A DNA stretch of 64,000 nucleotides from Paracoccaceae bacterium (GTDB lineage: Bacteria > Pseudomonadota > Alphaproteobacteria > Rhizobiales > Stappiaceae), in assembly GCA_002709505.1 (NCBI GenBank), contig PARB01000086.1, positions 37,427 to 101,426 of the forward strand, written 5' to 3'. The notes under the pieces are model-generated. The model worked only from the letters and a program-made list of their open reading frames with translations. It was not told the origin of the DNA and searched no databases. This document shows positions 36,572-45,386 of the stretch, one piece after another (position 1 is the stretch's first letter; each line of letters starts with the position of its first letter). A program made the position numbers and the translations under genes.

Positions 36572-36863
36572 GGAACGCCCCGTATCCTGCATGATGTTGC
36601 GGTGCAGCATAGCGGGGAATCATGTCGCAAACGTGAAAATCCCGGAGGCCTGTGCGAGGGCCGGTGCTGTACACTTTTTCCGAGGGCGCAAATCGACCCC
36701 GGATCTCCGCTCGCGCGTCGTCCGGGGTACCGGGAGGCAGGGCGGTTCGGCCCGGCTGTTTACGAACACTTCAAGGAATATGCCGACTATGGGGACCATC
36801 ACCGCAACCCGCCGTTGATCTTCAAGGGCGGCAATCTTTGCGGTTTTATTGGCAGGGGACGAT

Positions 36864-38099
36864 TTGAGCGACCATGAGAGCCAGTTTGCGCTCCTCCTCG
36901 GCAACTATCGCCCGACGATGGTGATTGCCCGCGAACTGAAGGCGCGCGGCTACCGGGTGGCGACGGGGCTCGACGGGTTCGAACGCGGGGCCGCGCTGTC
37001 GCGTCATGTGGACTGCATCTGGACCCATCCGAAGCTTGAGGAGGACGAGACCGCCTTCGCCCGCGCGTTGTCGGAGGTTCTGGCGCGGCGCGACGACATT
37101 CGTCTGGTGGTGCCGGTGTCAGAGCCCTATGTGCGCTTCTTCGCCAGGGGCAAGGTCGACCTGCCTGGCGGGGTCTTGGCGATGATGGTGGCGCCGGAGC
37201 TGGTGGAGACCTGCCTCGACAAGCGGCACATGTTGGCCACGGCCGAGGCCGCCGGCGTGCCGGTCGCGCCTTTCGCGGAAGTCGGCGATCACGCGGCGCT
37301 CGTCGCCGAAGCGGAGCGCATCGGCTTTCCGGTGGTCATCCGCTCGCTGTCCTCGTCGCACCGGCTGCTTGGAGAAAAGGCGGTGACGGCGGACGACCGT
37401 AAGGCGCTGGACCGGCTCCTGCCGGACTGGCCGGAGGGGCACTTTGCCCTGTTGCTGCAACGCCGCGCCTCGGGGCCGCGCCACAACCTGTATTTTTCCG
37501 CAAGGAACGGACGGGTCGACAGCCTGTTGCATGTGAGGATCACCCGCACCGACCGGCTCGACGGAGCAGGGCTCGCGGTCGAGGGGGAGGCAGGAGAGAC
37601 TGACCCGGCTCTTGGCGGATACACCGCCGCCATGGTCGCAGCACTTGGCTATTCCGGCATCGGCTGCGCGCAGTTTCTGGTGGATCCGGAAACGGGTGAG
37701 ACCTGCTTTCTGGAGATCAATCCGCGCTTTGCGGGCAATCACGCGATCCCCGCGGCCTGCGGTCTCAAGCTGACCGACCGGCTGCTGGATGTGTGCCTGT
37801 CGCATGAGCCGCGACACGATGAGCCGCCGGCGCGCTCGCAGCTTCGCTATTGCTGGCTCGCGGGCGATCTGCTGGGCGTCAAGGTTGCCTGGCGGAATGG
37901 TCAGGTGTCGACCGGCGACGCCCTTCGCTGGCTTGGACAAGCCATGCGCGCCCGCTGGCGCGCGCAACTCGATGTCGGGTACGACTGGCGCGATCCGCTG
38001 CCCGGCCTTCTTGCAATCCTCGATGTCCTTCCCGGCATCGGCAAGCTTGTCCGGAGGTGGAACATCCGCCCGGGCCCGTTTGCCAAACACAGTCTCTAG
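36864..38099 (+). CDS. ATP-grasp family ligase
   Basis: This 411-residue protein has an ATP-grasp fold: nucleotide-binding region GFPVVIRSLSSSHRLLGEKAV and the C-terminal metal-binding FLEINPRFAGNHAIPAACG with Glu and Asn ligands. Such enzymes join a carboxylate to an amine or thiol using ATP. Together with a FemAB-like protein and a flippase directly downstream it probably modifies a surface polysaccharide or lipid precursor. The start is probably TTG at 36864, preceded by GGGGAC; a TTG at 36849 is possible. Confidence 0.85.
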   Translation: MSDHESQFALLLGNYRPTMVIARELKARGYRVATGLDGFERGAALSRHVDCIWTHPKLEEDETAFARALSEVLARRDDIRLVVPVSEPYVRFFARGKVDLPGGVLAMMVAPELVETCLDKRHMLATAEAAGVPVAPFAEVGDHAALVAEAERIGFPVVIRSLSSSHRLLGEKAVTADDRKALDRLLPDWPEGHFALLLQRRASGPRHNLYFSARNGRVDSLLHVRITRTDRLDGAGLAVEGEAGETDPALGGYTAAMVAALGYSGIGCAQFLVDPETGETCFLEINPRFAGNHAIPAACGLKLTDRLLDVCLSHEPRHDEPPARSQLRYCWLAGDLLGVKVAWRNGQVSTGDALRWLGQAMRARWRAQLDVGYDWRDPLPGLLAILDVLPGIGKLVRRWNIRPGPFAKHSL

Positions 38100-38110
38100 C
38101 GAGGTTTGAC

Positions 38111-39313
38111 ATGCAACTGGCGACGGACAGGATGTTGGCGACGGCGCAAGGGAGCGAGCATGATCGCGATCTGGAGTCATGGATGGAAGACAGCGCATCA
38201 TCGATGGCAGACAATGACGGTTGCGAGGCAACGGGAGCGGACGTGCGGGTCGAGGACATCGGCGCGGAGGACTGGGACCGCCTCGTGCTCGAGTTCGACG
38301 ACGCGGTTCAGGAACAGCTCCAGAGCTTCAATGAAGTGCGTCGGGCGCCGGAACAGTTGCGCCGGCTTGCCGTCTATGCAAACGGCGAACCGGTCGGCGG
38401 CATCCTTCTGCGGCTGGTCAAGGTGCCGGTGCTTGGCCTGACGATCAGTTCCTCGCGCTGGGGGCCCGTCTGGCGGCGCAGCGGCAAGGCCGCGAGCATT
38501 GAAACACTCGAGATGGTGCTGCGGGCGGTGACGGACGAGGTGTGCCGGCGCAACAAAGGGTCCCTGATGATCATGCCCAGGCCCGACCCGGATTTTCAGG
38601 ATGCGCCTGTCGAGGCACTGCAGCGCATCGGCTTTCGGGGCATGGCGCCCCTCGCCAATCCGCTGCGATATTTTGCCAGGGTGGATCTGTCTCCGGACGA
38701 CCTTCGGGCGAATTTCTCGCAGAAATGGCGATACAATCTCAAGAAGGCGGAAGCCGCCGGACTGAAAACCGAACTGGTCGAGGGCGAGGCGGGTTTGCAG
38801 GAGATTCTCGACCTCTATCACGAGATGCTGGCCCGCAAGAAGTTCGTCGACTATTCGCCGATCGACACGCTGGCGCACAGACTGTCCAGTCCACTGGAGC
38901 GCTTGCGCCCGCGTATGTTCGTCACCCGCAAGGACGGCGTTCCCCTTGCCATGGCGGTGGTCGATTGTTGCGGCGATACGGCGTCATACCTTTACGGTGC
39001 AACCGCCGACGACGCTTTGCCGACGCGGGCGGGCTATGCGCTGCAATGGGGCGTTCTCCGCCATCTGTCGCACGATCCGGCCATGCGCTGGTATGCGCTT
39101 GGCGGCGCCGGATCGGCGACGGGTCCCTTGCATCAGTTCAAGCGCGGACTGGTCGGAAAGGCCGGGGTGATCCTCGATGAACGCCCCGCGCATATCATCG
39201 CCAGCGGCAGATACGAGGCCGCGGTCGGGCGACTGGTCATGGCGGTGCGGGATACGCGCGACCGGCTGCGCGAGCCGCTCGCCCAGCTGCTTCCCGTTCG
39301 ATTTGGACGCTAG
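38111..39313 (+). CDS. FemAB/GNAT-like aminoacyltransferase-type protein
   Basis: The 400-residue protein matches the double-GNAT FemAB-like family: an N-terminal ISSSRWGPVWRR segment and a central FSQKWRYNLKKAEAAGL (typical KWR-N-L-KKA motif), then RMFVTRKDGVPLAMAVVD and LYGATADDALPTRAGYALQW. FemAB proteins add amino acids to peptidoglycan; relatives in exopolysaccharide clusters modify sugars. Its 11-base spacing to the ATP-grasp gene suggests a shared pathway. The first 45 residues are acidic and probably disordered. Confidence 0.85.
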   Translation: MQLATDRMLATAQGSEHDRDLESWMEDSASSMADNDGCEATGADVRVEDIGAEDWDRLVLEFDDAVQEQLQSFNEVRRAPEQLRRLAVYANGEPVGGILLRLVKVPVLGLTISSSRWGPVWRRSGKAASIETLEMVLRAVTDEVCRRNKGSLMIMPRPDPDFQDAPVEALQRIGFRGMAPLANPLRYFARVDLSPDDLRANFSQKWRYNLKKAEAAGLKTELVEGEAGLQEILDLYHEMLARKKFVDYSPIDTLAHRLSSPLERLRPRMFVTRKDGVPLAMAVVDCCGDTASYLYGATADDALPTRAGYALQWGVLRHLSHDPAMRWYALGGAGSATGPLHQFKRGLVGKAGVILDERPAHIIASGRYEAAVGRLVMAVRDTRDRLREPLAQLLPVRFGR

Positions 39314-39408
39314 GGTGCGGTCCTGCCGCGCGGCAAGGGGGAACTGGTCGTGACCGGGTTTCTCATCGGTGCGCGGCCCGGGGCCGATGAACGGGAGCCT
39401 TTGGCGTC

Positions 39409-40701
39409 ATGCTGGCGATCCTGACGAGGCTTTCGGTTCTGACGCTTGCCCGGCTTTGCGGCGCGGGCGCGGTGTTGCTGGCGACGCTGGTGATCGCGCG
39501 CGCCTTCGGCGCCGATGCAACCGCGGCCTATGCGCTCGTCGTGTCCGCCTCGGGCGTGCTCGCGGTCCTGATGCTCGCAGGCTTTCAGGCCTTCGCCCAG
39601 ATCCTCACGGCGGAATATGCCGCGCGCGGGCAGAACGGCTTCCTGCACGGACTGGTGCGGGCGGGCCTGCGCAATGTGCTGGTCGCTTGTGTCCCTGTTG
39701 CGGGGATCGCCATGCTGGTGCTTCTGGCACCGGACGCCGTGCCCGGTTTCGGAGAGGGGGGCTTGCGGTCGCAGGCGGTCCTTGCCGTGTGTCTGACGGC
39801 GCCGGGCGTGGCGCTCGCGCTCTTCAACGGCGCGGTCCTGACCGGTCTGCAGCGGCCCGGCGAAGCGCAGATTGCCGACAGTCTTGGCCGGCCCGTGCTG
39901 ATCCTCGTGTTCGTGTCAGGCCTTGCCCTCGTCGTGCCGGGCGTTTCCGCGGGCTGGATCCTGGTGGGTTTGCCCATTGCCGTATGGAGTGCTGCGGCGG
40001 TTCAGGGCGTCTTTTTGTATCGCGCGCTGCGCAGGCGGCCGGCGTCGGTTGAACGCGAAACCCGGCGCTGGTGGTCGATGGCGCCGCCGTGGCTGACCAT
40101 CTCACTGATCTGGGAATATGTGATCGAGCTGCATCTGTTGCTGGCATCGCTGGTTGCCGCGCCGGTCGAGATCGCGCTCTTGCACGTCTGCTTTCGCTTT
40201 CGCGTGCTGGCAGGTTTCGGGGTCCGCTCGATCTATTCGGTGTTTCAGCCGAAGATCCTCGCCGCCCAGGCGCTTGACGATCGGGCGTCGGCGTCCCGGC
40301 TGATCGCGCTCACCAACGGACTGTCGGTCGGCTATGCGCTTGTAGCCTTTGCCGGCCTGTGGTTGGTCGGCCCGTTCTTCCTGTCGTTGTTCGGGCCGGA
40401 GTTCGTCGACGGGCTTCCCTTGCTGCTGGTCCTGTGCGGAACCTTCGTGCTTCGCGCGGTGTTCGGGCCGGCTCTTTCGGTTCTGAGCGGGGCGGGGCGA
40501 CAGCGCGATATCGTCACGATCCTGATCCTGTCGCTGCCGCTGTCCGCCGGTCTGATATTCGCGCTCTATCCGCTGTTCGGCATAGTTGGCGCCGGCATCG
40601 CCTATACCGTGTCGACGGGCTTTGTCGCCGCCGCGATGTGGTGGACGGCGCGCCGGCGTCTCGGTGTCGATTGTGCCGTATGGGGCGGTCGCGTCGGCTG
40701 A
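39409..40701 (+). CDS. Polysaccharide flippase (Wzx/MVF-type)
   Basis: The 430-residue protein is strongly hydrophobic with about 12 predicted membrane segments. It starts with the pattern LTLARLCGAGAVLLATLVIARAFGAD, typical of oligosaccharide flippases that move lipid-linked sugars across the inner membrane. It lies 95 bases after the FemAB-like gene and is probably the export step of a small surface-polymer module. No glycosyltransferase is in the window, so the polymer cannot be named. Confidence 0.85.
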   Translation: MLAILTRLSVLTLARLCGAGAVLLATLVIARAFGADATAAYALVVSASGVLAVLMLAGFQAFAQILTAEYAARGQNGFLHGLVRAGLRNVLVACVPVAGIAMLVLLAPDAVPGFGEGGLRSQAVLAVCLTAPGVALALFNGAVLTGLQRPGEAQIADSLGRPVLILVFVSGLALVVPGVSAGWILVGLPIAVWSAAAVQGVFLYRALRRRPASVERETRRWWSMAPPWLTISLIWEYVIELHLLLASLVAAPVEIALLHVCFRFRVLAGFGVRSIYSVFQPKILAAQALDDRASASRLIALTNGLSVGYALVAFAGLWLVGPFFLSLFGPEFVDGLPLLLVLCGTFVLRAVFGPALSVLSGAGRQRDIVTILILSLPLSAGLIFALYPLFGIVGAGIAYTVSTGFVAAAMWWTARRRLGVDCAVWGGRVG

Positions 40702-40754
40702 CCGCGCGCCGTCGATCCGAGCTTGGTTCGCGATGTCCGCACCTATGGTCCCGG

Positions 40755-41057
40755 TCACGCCTTGAAGGCGTCGGCCCATTCGGGGTGCTTGCGGCGCTGG
40801 GCGTTGACGAAGGGGCAGAGCGGCAGGATCAGAAATCCGCCGGCGCGGGCGTCCTCGACCAGCCGCGCCACCAGAGCGTGACCGACGCCGGTGCCGCGCA
40901 GGCTGTCGGGCACGCCGGTGTGATCGGCGATCACCAGCGTGTCGCTGGCAACCGAAAACGTCAGTTCCGCCGGCTCCGTGTGGTTCGCCACCGTGGCGAC
41001 ATAGCGTCCCTTGGCGCCGCTGCGCTCCAGTTCGATGGTGATGGCTGTGTCCGTCAT
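40755..41057 (-). CDS. Small GNAT acetyltransferase (YjdJ/GTF-like)
   Basis: The 100-residue protein matches the short GNAT_acetyltr_2-type family: ELTFSVASDTLVIADHTGVPDSLRGTGVGHALV with the acetyl-CoA pyrophosphate-binding RGTGVGHAL, and the C-terminal LPLCPFVNAQRRKHPEWADAF. Substrate unknown. The start MTDTAI at 41057 is preferred to one six residues earlier. Confidence 0.88.
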   Translation of the reverse strand: MTDTAITIELERSGAKGRYVATVANHTEPAELTFSVASDTLVIADHTGVPDSLRGTGVGHALVARLVEDARAGGFLILPLCPFVNAQRRKHPEWADAFKA

Positions 41058-41154
41058 GTCCGCAGTCCCTCTCAAGATGCGGCGCGTGGGCGCGCCCTTT
41101 TCACAAGCGAAGCCGGACCGAAGCCTGCAGGCAAGCCCCGATCCGCAAGCCGTG

Positions 41155-41862
41155 TCACTGCGCGGCGAGGTCGAAGAGCAGGAGTTCCGCGTCTTCCTGC
41201 GCGGTGATGCTCAGCGCGCCGGCCGTGTCGAGGCCCAGTCCATCGCCGGCCTCAAGCGTCTGACCGTTGACGGACACCGTTCCGCGCACGAGCTGGATCC
41301 AGGCCTTGCGGCCCTCGGCGAGAGCGTGGGAGACGCTCGCCTGCGGTTTCAGCAGCGTGCCATAGAGCGCCACATCCTGATGGATGGTGACGGAGCCGTC
41401 GCGGCCGTCGCGGGATCCGAGCAGCACGAGCCGTCCGTCGCGGTCTTTCGGCGGGAACGTCTTTTGCTCATATCCCGGCTCCAGTCCGCCACGCTCCGGC
41501 AGGATCCAGATCTGCAGGAAGTGGACGGGCGCATCCTTTGAGTGATTGTATTCGCTGTGCCGGATGCCGGTGCCGGCGCTCATGCGCTGGAGATCGCCGG
41601 GCCGGATCACGGAGCCGGTGCCGATGGAATCCTTGTGCTCCAGCGCGCCCTCCACGACATAGGACAGGATTTCCATGTCCCTGTGCGGATGGGTGCCGAA
41701 GCCGGCGCCGGGCGCCACCTTGTCCTCGTTGATCACGCGCAGCGCACCGAAGCCCATGTGGTCTTCATCGTAATACTGGCCGAAGGAAAAGCTGTGGCGG
41801 CTGTCCAGCCAGCCGAAATCGGCCCGGCCCCGCGCATCGGATCGGCGATGGATCTGCATCAC
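41155..41862 (-). CDS. Pirin family bicupin protein
   Basis: The 235-residue protein is pirin-like (YhhW type). The metal-binding cupin residues are in GTHPHRDMEILSYVVEGALEHKDS (two His and one Glu, quoted in part), and RMSAGTGIRHSEYNH provides the other His. Family members have quercetinase activity or act as redox-sensitive regulators. Convergent/adjacent neighbours give no pathway clue. A second in-frame ATG follows the first directly. Confidence 0.93.
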   Translation of the reverse strand: MMQIHRRSDARGRADFGWLDSRHSFSFGQYYDEDHMGFGALRVINEDKVAPGAGFGTHPHRDMEILSYVVEGALEHKDSIGTGSVIRPGDLQRMSAGTGIRHSEYNHSKDAPVHFLQIWILPERGGLEPGYEQKTFPPKDRDGRLVLLGSRDGRDGSVTIHQDVALYGTLLKPQASVSHALAEGRKAWIQLVRGTVSVNGQTLEAGDGLGLDTAGALSITAQEDAELLLFDLAAQ

Positions 41863-42057
41863 ATTGGTCCTTTTCGTCAGGGCGGCCGGCTGTGTGCCGG
41901 TCCGCCGGTTTCAACGATCTGATCCCAAGGTGGGCTCTCGAGCGCCGCTCAACAACACCCGCTACAGGTGGCGCACTGTTCATCGATTGGAGACAATGTG
42001 CCCGGCCGGCCGGGCATCGGCGCATCAGGTCTGCGCTGTTATCGCGGTGTCACATGC

Positions 42058-42095
42058 GCCTCCTAACAAGACGGATCGGTTTTTCCGCAGGAGGC
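42058..42095 (+). promoter_or_regulatory. Possible hairpin hiding the Shine-Dalgarno of the phytase-like gene
   Basis: GCCTCCT (42058-42064) is the perfect complement of AGGAGGC (42089-42095), which contains the ribosome site of the gene starting at 42103. If the leader RNA includes both parts, it could fold and reduce translation. Confidence 0.3.
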
Positions 42096-42102
42096 TTTTT
42101 CC

Positions 42103-44271
42103 ATGAAGATCATCGGTCTCGGCGCCGTGTGTGCCGCGCTTCTCGCATCGACGGCGGTTTCCGCCGATCCGGTGTTCAACCGCATCGCGTCATTTCCGGT
42201 GAACACCAATCTCCCGGCGGATGTGGCGCAGGCCACCGAGACCTCGGCGGAAATCATCTCCGCGACGGCCGACGGGCAGATGCTGGTCTATTCCGACAGC
42301 CCGCTCGGCGCCGTCGGCATGATCGACATCGCCGATCCCGCCAATCCGCAGCCGGCCGGCGTCGTGATGCTCGACGGCGAGCCGACCGCCGTCGTCGTTG
42401 CCGGCGGCAAGGTGCTGACCGGGATCAACACCTCCGCAAGCTTCGTCGAGCCGTCCGGCAATCTTGCCGCGATCGACATCGCCTCGAAGCGCATCGAGGC
42501 GCGCTGCGACCTCGGCGGCCAGCCGGATTCGGTTGCCGTGTCGCCGTCGGGCGGCCTTGTCGCGGTCGCGATCGAGAACGAGCGCGACGAGGACCTGAAC
42601 GATGGTGCCATCCCGCAGATGCCGGCCGGCACGCTGGTGATCTTCACCCTGGCCGACGGCCTGCCGGACTGCGCCAGCAGGATCACGGTCGACCTCACGG
42701 GCCTCGCCGAGGTTGCCGGCAGCGATCCGGAGCCCGAGTTCGTCGACATCAACGAAAACGACGAAATCGCGCTGACCCTTCAGGAAAACAACCACATCGT
42801 CATCATCGACGGAAAGACCGGCGCCATCGTCAGCCATTTTCCGGCCGGCTCCGTCGATCTGGAGAACGTCGATGTCGAAGAGGAACGCGCGCTGACCTTC
42901 GATGCGACGCTCACCGGCGTTGCCCGCGAGCCCGATGCGGTGCAGTGGCTCGACACCGACCGGCTGGGGACGGCCAACGAGGGCGACTACAAGGGCGGAT
43001 CGCGCGGCTTCACGATCTTCTCGAAGACCGGCGAGGTGCTCTTTGAATCCGGTCTCGACTTTGAGTATCGCGTCGCGCTTGCCGGTCACTACCCGGAGCG
43101 CCGGTCGGGCAACAAGGGCGCCGAGCCGGAAGGCATGGAAGTGAAGACCTTCGGCGACGCCACCTATATCTTTTTGCTGTCGGAGCGCGGATCGGTGATC
43201 GGGGTCTATCGCGACACCGGCGGCGTTCCCGAGTTCAAGCAGCTCCTGCCCACGGCGCTTGCGCCTGAGGGCGCGGTCGCGATTCCCGGGCGCAACCTGC
43301 TCGCGGTTTCAAACGAGGCGGACCTCGTCGAGGATGGTGGCGTGCGGTCGCATGTGACCCTCTACAGCTACGGCGAAGGCACGCCGGCCTATCCGATGAT
43401 CGTGTCGCATATGGACGATGCGGGCCGTCCGGTCGGCTTCGGTGCGCTGTCGGGCCTTGCGGCCGATCCGGAGCTGCCCGGCCTTCTCTATGCGGTTAAC
43501 GACAGTTTCTACGCCATGCAGCCGACGATCTTCACGATCGACGCCAGCGCGACGCCCGCGCGCATCACCAAGGCGACACGCGTGACGCGCGGCGGCCAGC
43601 CGGCGCAGCTGCTCGATCTTGAGGGCATCGCATCGGATGGCGCGGGCGGGTTCTGGCTGGCCTCGGAAGGCCGCACAGACCGGATGGTTCCGCACGGGCT
43701 GTATCATGTCGACGCCTCCGGAGAGATCAAGACGCAGGTTGCCTTCCCGGCGGAACTGCTCGCGGTGGAAAAGCGCTTTGGCGCGGAAGGTGTAACCCTG
43801 ATCGGCGACACGCTGTGGATCGCGATCCAGCGCTCCTGGGGCGACGACCCGAAGGACACGGTGAAACTGGTCGCCTACAACACCAAGACGAAGGAATGGG
43901 GCGCGGTGCGCTATCCGACGGAAGCTGCGGAAACCGGCTGGGTCGGCCTGTCGGAGATCACCGCTCATGGCGACCATGTCTATATCGTGGAGCGCGACAA
44001 CCAGATCGGCGCCGCGGCGAAGCTCAAGGCGCTCTACCGGGTGGCGATGTCCGATCTCCAGCCGGCCGCGCTTGGCGGCGAGTTGCCGGTTGTCGCCAAG
44101 GAACGGGTGCATGACTTCATCCCGGACCTGACGTCGACCGGCGGCTATGTGGTCGACAAGATCGAGGGCTTCGCCATCGATGCGGACGGCATCGGCTACG
44201 CCGTCACCGACAACGATGGTGTCGACGACAGCAATGGCGAGACGCTGTTCTTCTCCATCGGCAAGATGTAG
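42103..44271 (+). CDS. Secreted esterase-like/phytase-like beta-propeller protein
   Basis: The 722-residue protein has a Sec signal peptide (LGAVCAALLASTAVSA, mature start DPVFNRIAS). The N-terminal half has propeller-type repeats (GMIDIADPANPQPAG, NLAAIDIASKRIE, HIVIIDGKTGAIV) as in choice-of-anchor or alkaline-phosphatase-like proteins. The C-terminal half matches the esterase-like phytase domain (ALSGLAADPELPGLLYAVND, LEGIASDGAGGFWLASEGR, VDKIEGFAIDADGIGYAVTDNDG). It probably acts in the periplasm or outside the cell on phosphate esters; activity is inferred. Confidence 0.85.
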   Translation: MKIIGLGAVCAALLASTAVSADPVFNRIASFPVNTNLPADVAQATETSAEIISATADGQMLVYSDSPLGAVGMIDIADPANPQPAGVVMLDGEPTAVVVAGGKVLTGINTSASFVEPSGNLAAIDIASKRIEARCDLGGQPDSVAVSPSGGLVAVAIENERDEDLNDGAIPQMPAGTLVIFTLADGLPDCASRITVDLTGLAEVAGSDPEPEFVDINENDEIALTLQENNHIVIIDGKTGAIVSHFPAGSVDLENVDVEEERALTFDATLTGVAREPDAVQWLDTDRLGTANEGDYKGGSRGFTIFSKTGEVLFESGLDFEYRVALAGHYPERRSGNKGAEPEGMEVKTFGDATYIFLLSERGSVIGVYRDTGGVPEFKQLLPTALAPEGAVAIPGRNLLAVSNEADLVEDGGVRSHVTLYSYGEGTPAYPMIVSHMDDAGRPVGFGALSGLAADPELPGLLYAVNDSFYAMQPTIFTIDASATPARITKATRVTRGGQPAQLLDLEGIASDGAGGFWLASEGRTDRMVPHGLYHVDASGEIKTQVAFPAELLAVEKRFGAEGVTLIGDTLWIAIQRSWGDDPKDTVKLVAYNTKTKEWGAVRYPTEAAETGWVGLSEITAHGDHVYIVERDNQIGAAAKLKALYRVAMSDLQPAALGGELPVVAKERVHDFIPDLTSTGGYVVDKIEGFAIDADGIGYAVTDNDGVDDSNGETLFFSIGKM

Positions 44272-44304
44272 TCGGCTTCCACGCGAGAGTTCGGCTTTCC
44301 GTCA

Positions 44305-44332
44305 ACGGCCCGGCGTTTCGATGCCGGGCCGT
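44305..44332. terminator. Hairpin terminator between convergent genes
   Basis: ACGGCCCGGC (44305-44314) pairs perfectly with GCCGGGCCGT (44323-44332) around an 8-base loop, followed by CTTGCGTTT. It lies between the stop at 44271 and the convergent LysR gene end at 44347. Confidence 0.75.
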
Positions 44333-44346
44333 CTTGCGTTTCGGGA

Positions 44347-45285
44347 TCAGGCGCCGGCGGCGCAGAGACCTTTTGCCGTGGCGAGATCGGCATCCCTGCG
44401 GGTCGCGAGCGTTGTGGCGAAGGCGTCGGCCAGCGGCGCCTTGCCCGTCTGGGCCGGCCGCACCAGCGCGGTGATGAAGGGCAGCGTGTGCGTCAGGCGG
44501 CGCAGCACCAGGCCCGACGACACGAAATCGAGCGCCGTCAGCGGATTGATCACGGCGATGCCGACGCCTTCCGCAGCGAGCGCGCAGGCGGCGGCGCTGG
44601 TCTCGACCTCGATCACGGGGCCGTCGAGGGCCGGCGCTTGCCCGGCACACCCGGACAGCAGCGTGTCGAGCCGTGTGCGATAGGGATCGCCGCCCGCGAG
44701 ACGCACGATCCTTTGCGTCGCGAGATCGGCCGGGGTCAGCTCCCGCCGTTCCGCCAGGGGGTGCGCCTGCGGCAGGACGGCAACCTCGGCGCATTCGGTG
44801 AAACGGGTGCTGCGGACGCCGGGCGCCTCGACTTCATAGGCCGCAATGCCGATGTCGATCAGCCCCTTGGACACCGCGTCGCGGATGTCGGTGGAGGCAA
44901 GCGGGCGGACGAAAACGCTGACCTGCGGGTTGAGGGGGAGGAAGTCGGCGAGCGCGCGGGCGATGAACCCTTGCGCGAAGGCCGGCAGGCAGGCGATGCG
45001 CAGATGGCCGATCCGGCGTCGGCGAATGCCCTTCGCGGCTTCCTGGATCCGCAGCATCCCCTGATGGTTGTCCTCCACCACAAGCGCCAGATCGCGCGCA
45101 TCGGCGGTCGGCACGAGCCGGCCCTTGGTGCGGTTGAACAGCAGCAGCCCGGTGGCGTCCTCCAGCTGCTTGATCGCGCGGGTGATCGACGGCTGGGAGG
45201 TGTTGAGCACGCTCGCGGCCGCCGTCGCCGTCCCGAGGTCGAGCACGGCGGAAAAGGCGTCGAGCTGTGCGGTCGTGATTTTCAT
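44347..45285 (-). CDS. LysR-family transcriptional regulator
   Basis: The 312-residue regulator has an N-terminal LysR helix-turn-helix (ITTAQLDAFSAVLDLGTATAAASVLNTSQPSITRAIKQLE, quoted in parts: TAAASVLNTSQPSITRA) and an effector-binding domain (GHLRIACLPAFAQGF, LIDIGIAAYEVEAPG, VGIAVINPLTA). It is divergent from the EamA transporter gene across about 100 bases and most likely controls it. The effector is unknown. Confidence 0.93.
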   Translation of the reverse strand: MKITTAQLDAFSAVLDLGTATAAASVLNTSQPSITRAIKQLEDATGLLLFNRTKGRLVPTADARDLALVVEDNHQGMLRIQEAAKGIRRRRIGHLRIACLPAFAQGFIARALADFLPLNPQVSVFVRPLASTDIRDAVSKGLIDIGIAAYEVEAPGVRSTRFTECAEVAVLPQAHPLAERRELTPADLATQRIVRLAGGDPYRTRLDTLLSGCAGQAPALDGPVIEVETSAAACALAAEGVGIAVINPLTALDFVSSGLVLRRLTHTLPFITALVRPAQTGKAPLADAFATTLATRRDADLATAKGLCAAGA

Positions 45286-45386
45286 AGGCCTATATCAAAC
45301 CTGTATGGACTGGAGGTCAAATTCTATTGGATCTGGATGATGCCCTGTCTGAGAACTCCGGTTCGTGAACCGCGAGGGACAAACCC
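45286..45386. promoter_or_regulatory. Divergent LysR/EamA promoter region
   Basis: These 101 bases separate the two divergent genes. They must hold both promoters and the LysR binding site. AT-rich stretches (CCTATATCAAACCTGTATGG near 45290-45308) include T-N11-A arrangements, but I cannot single out one operator. Confidence 0.45.

Noticed and set aside
41892..43046. 384-codon plus frame across the pirin/phytase-like gap
   Set aside because: It is Arg-rich and runs out of frame through the phytase-like gene, which has a good signal peptide and ribosome site.
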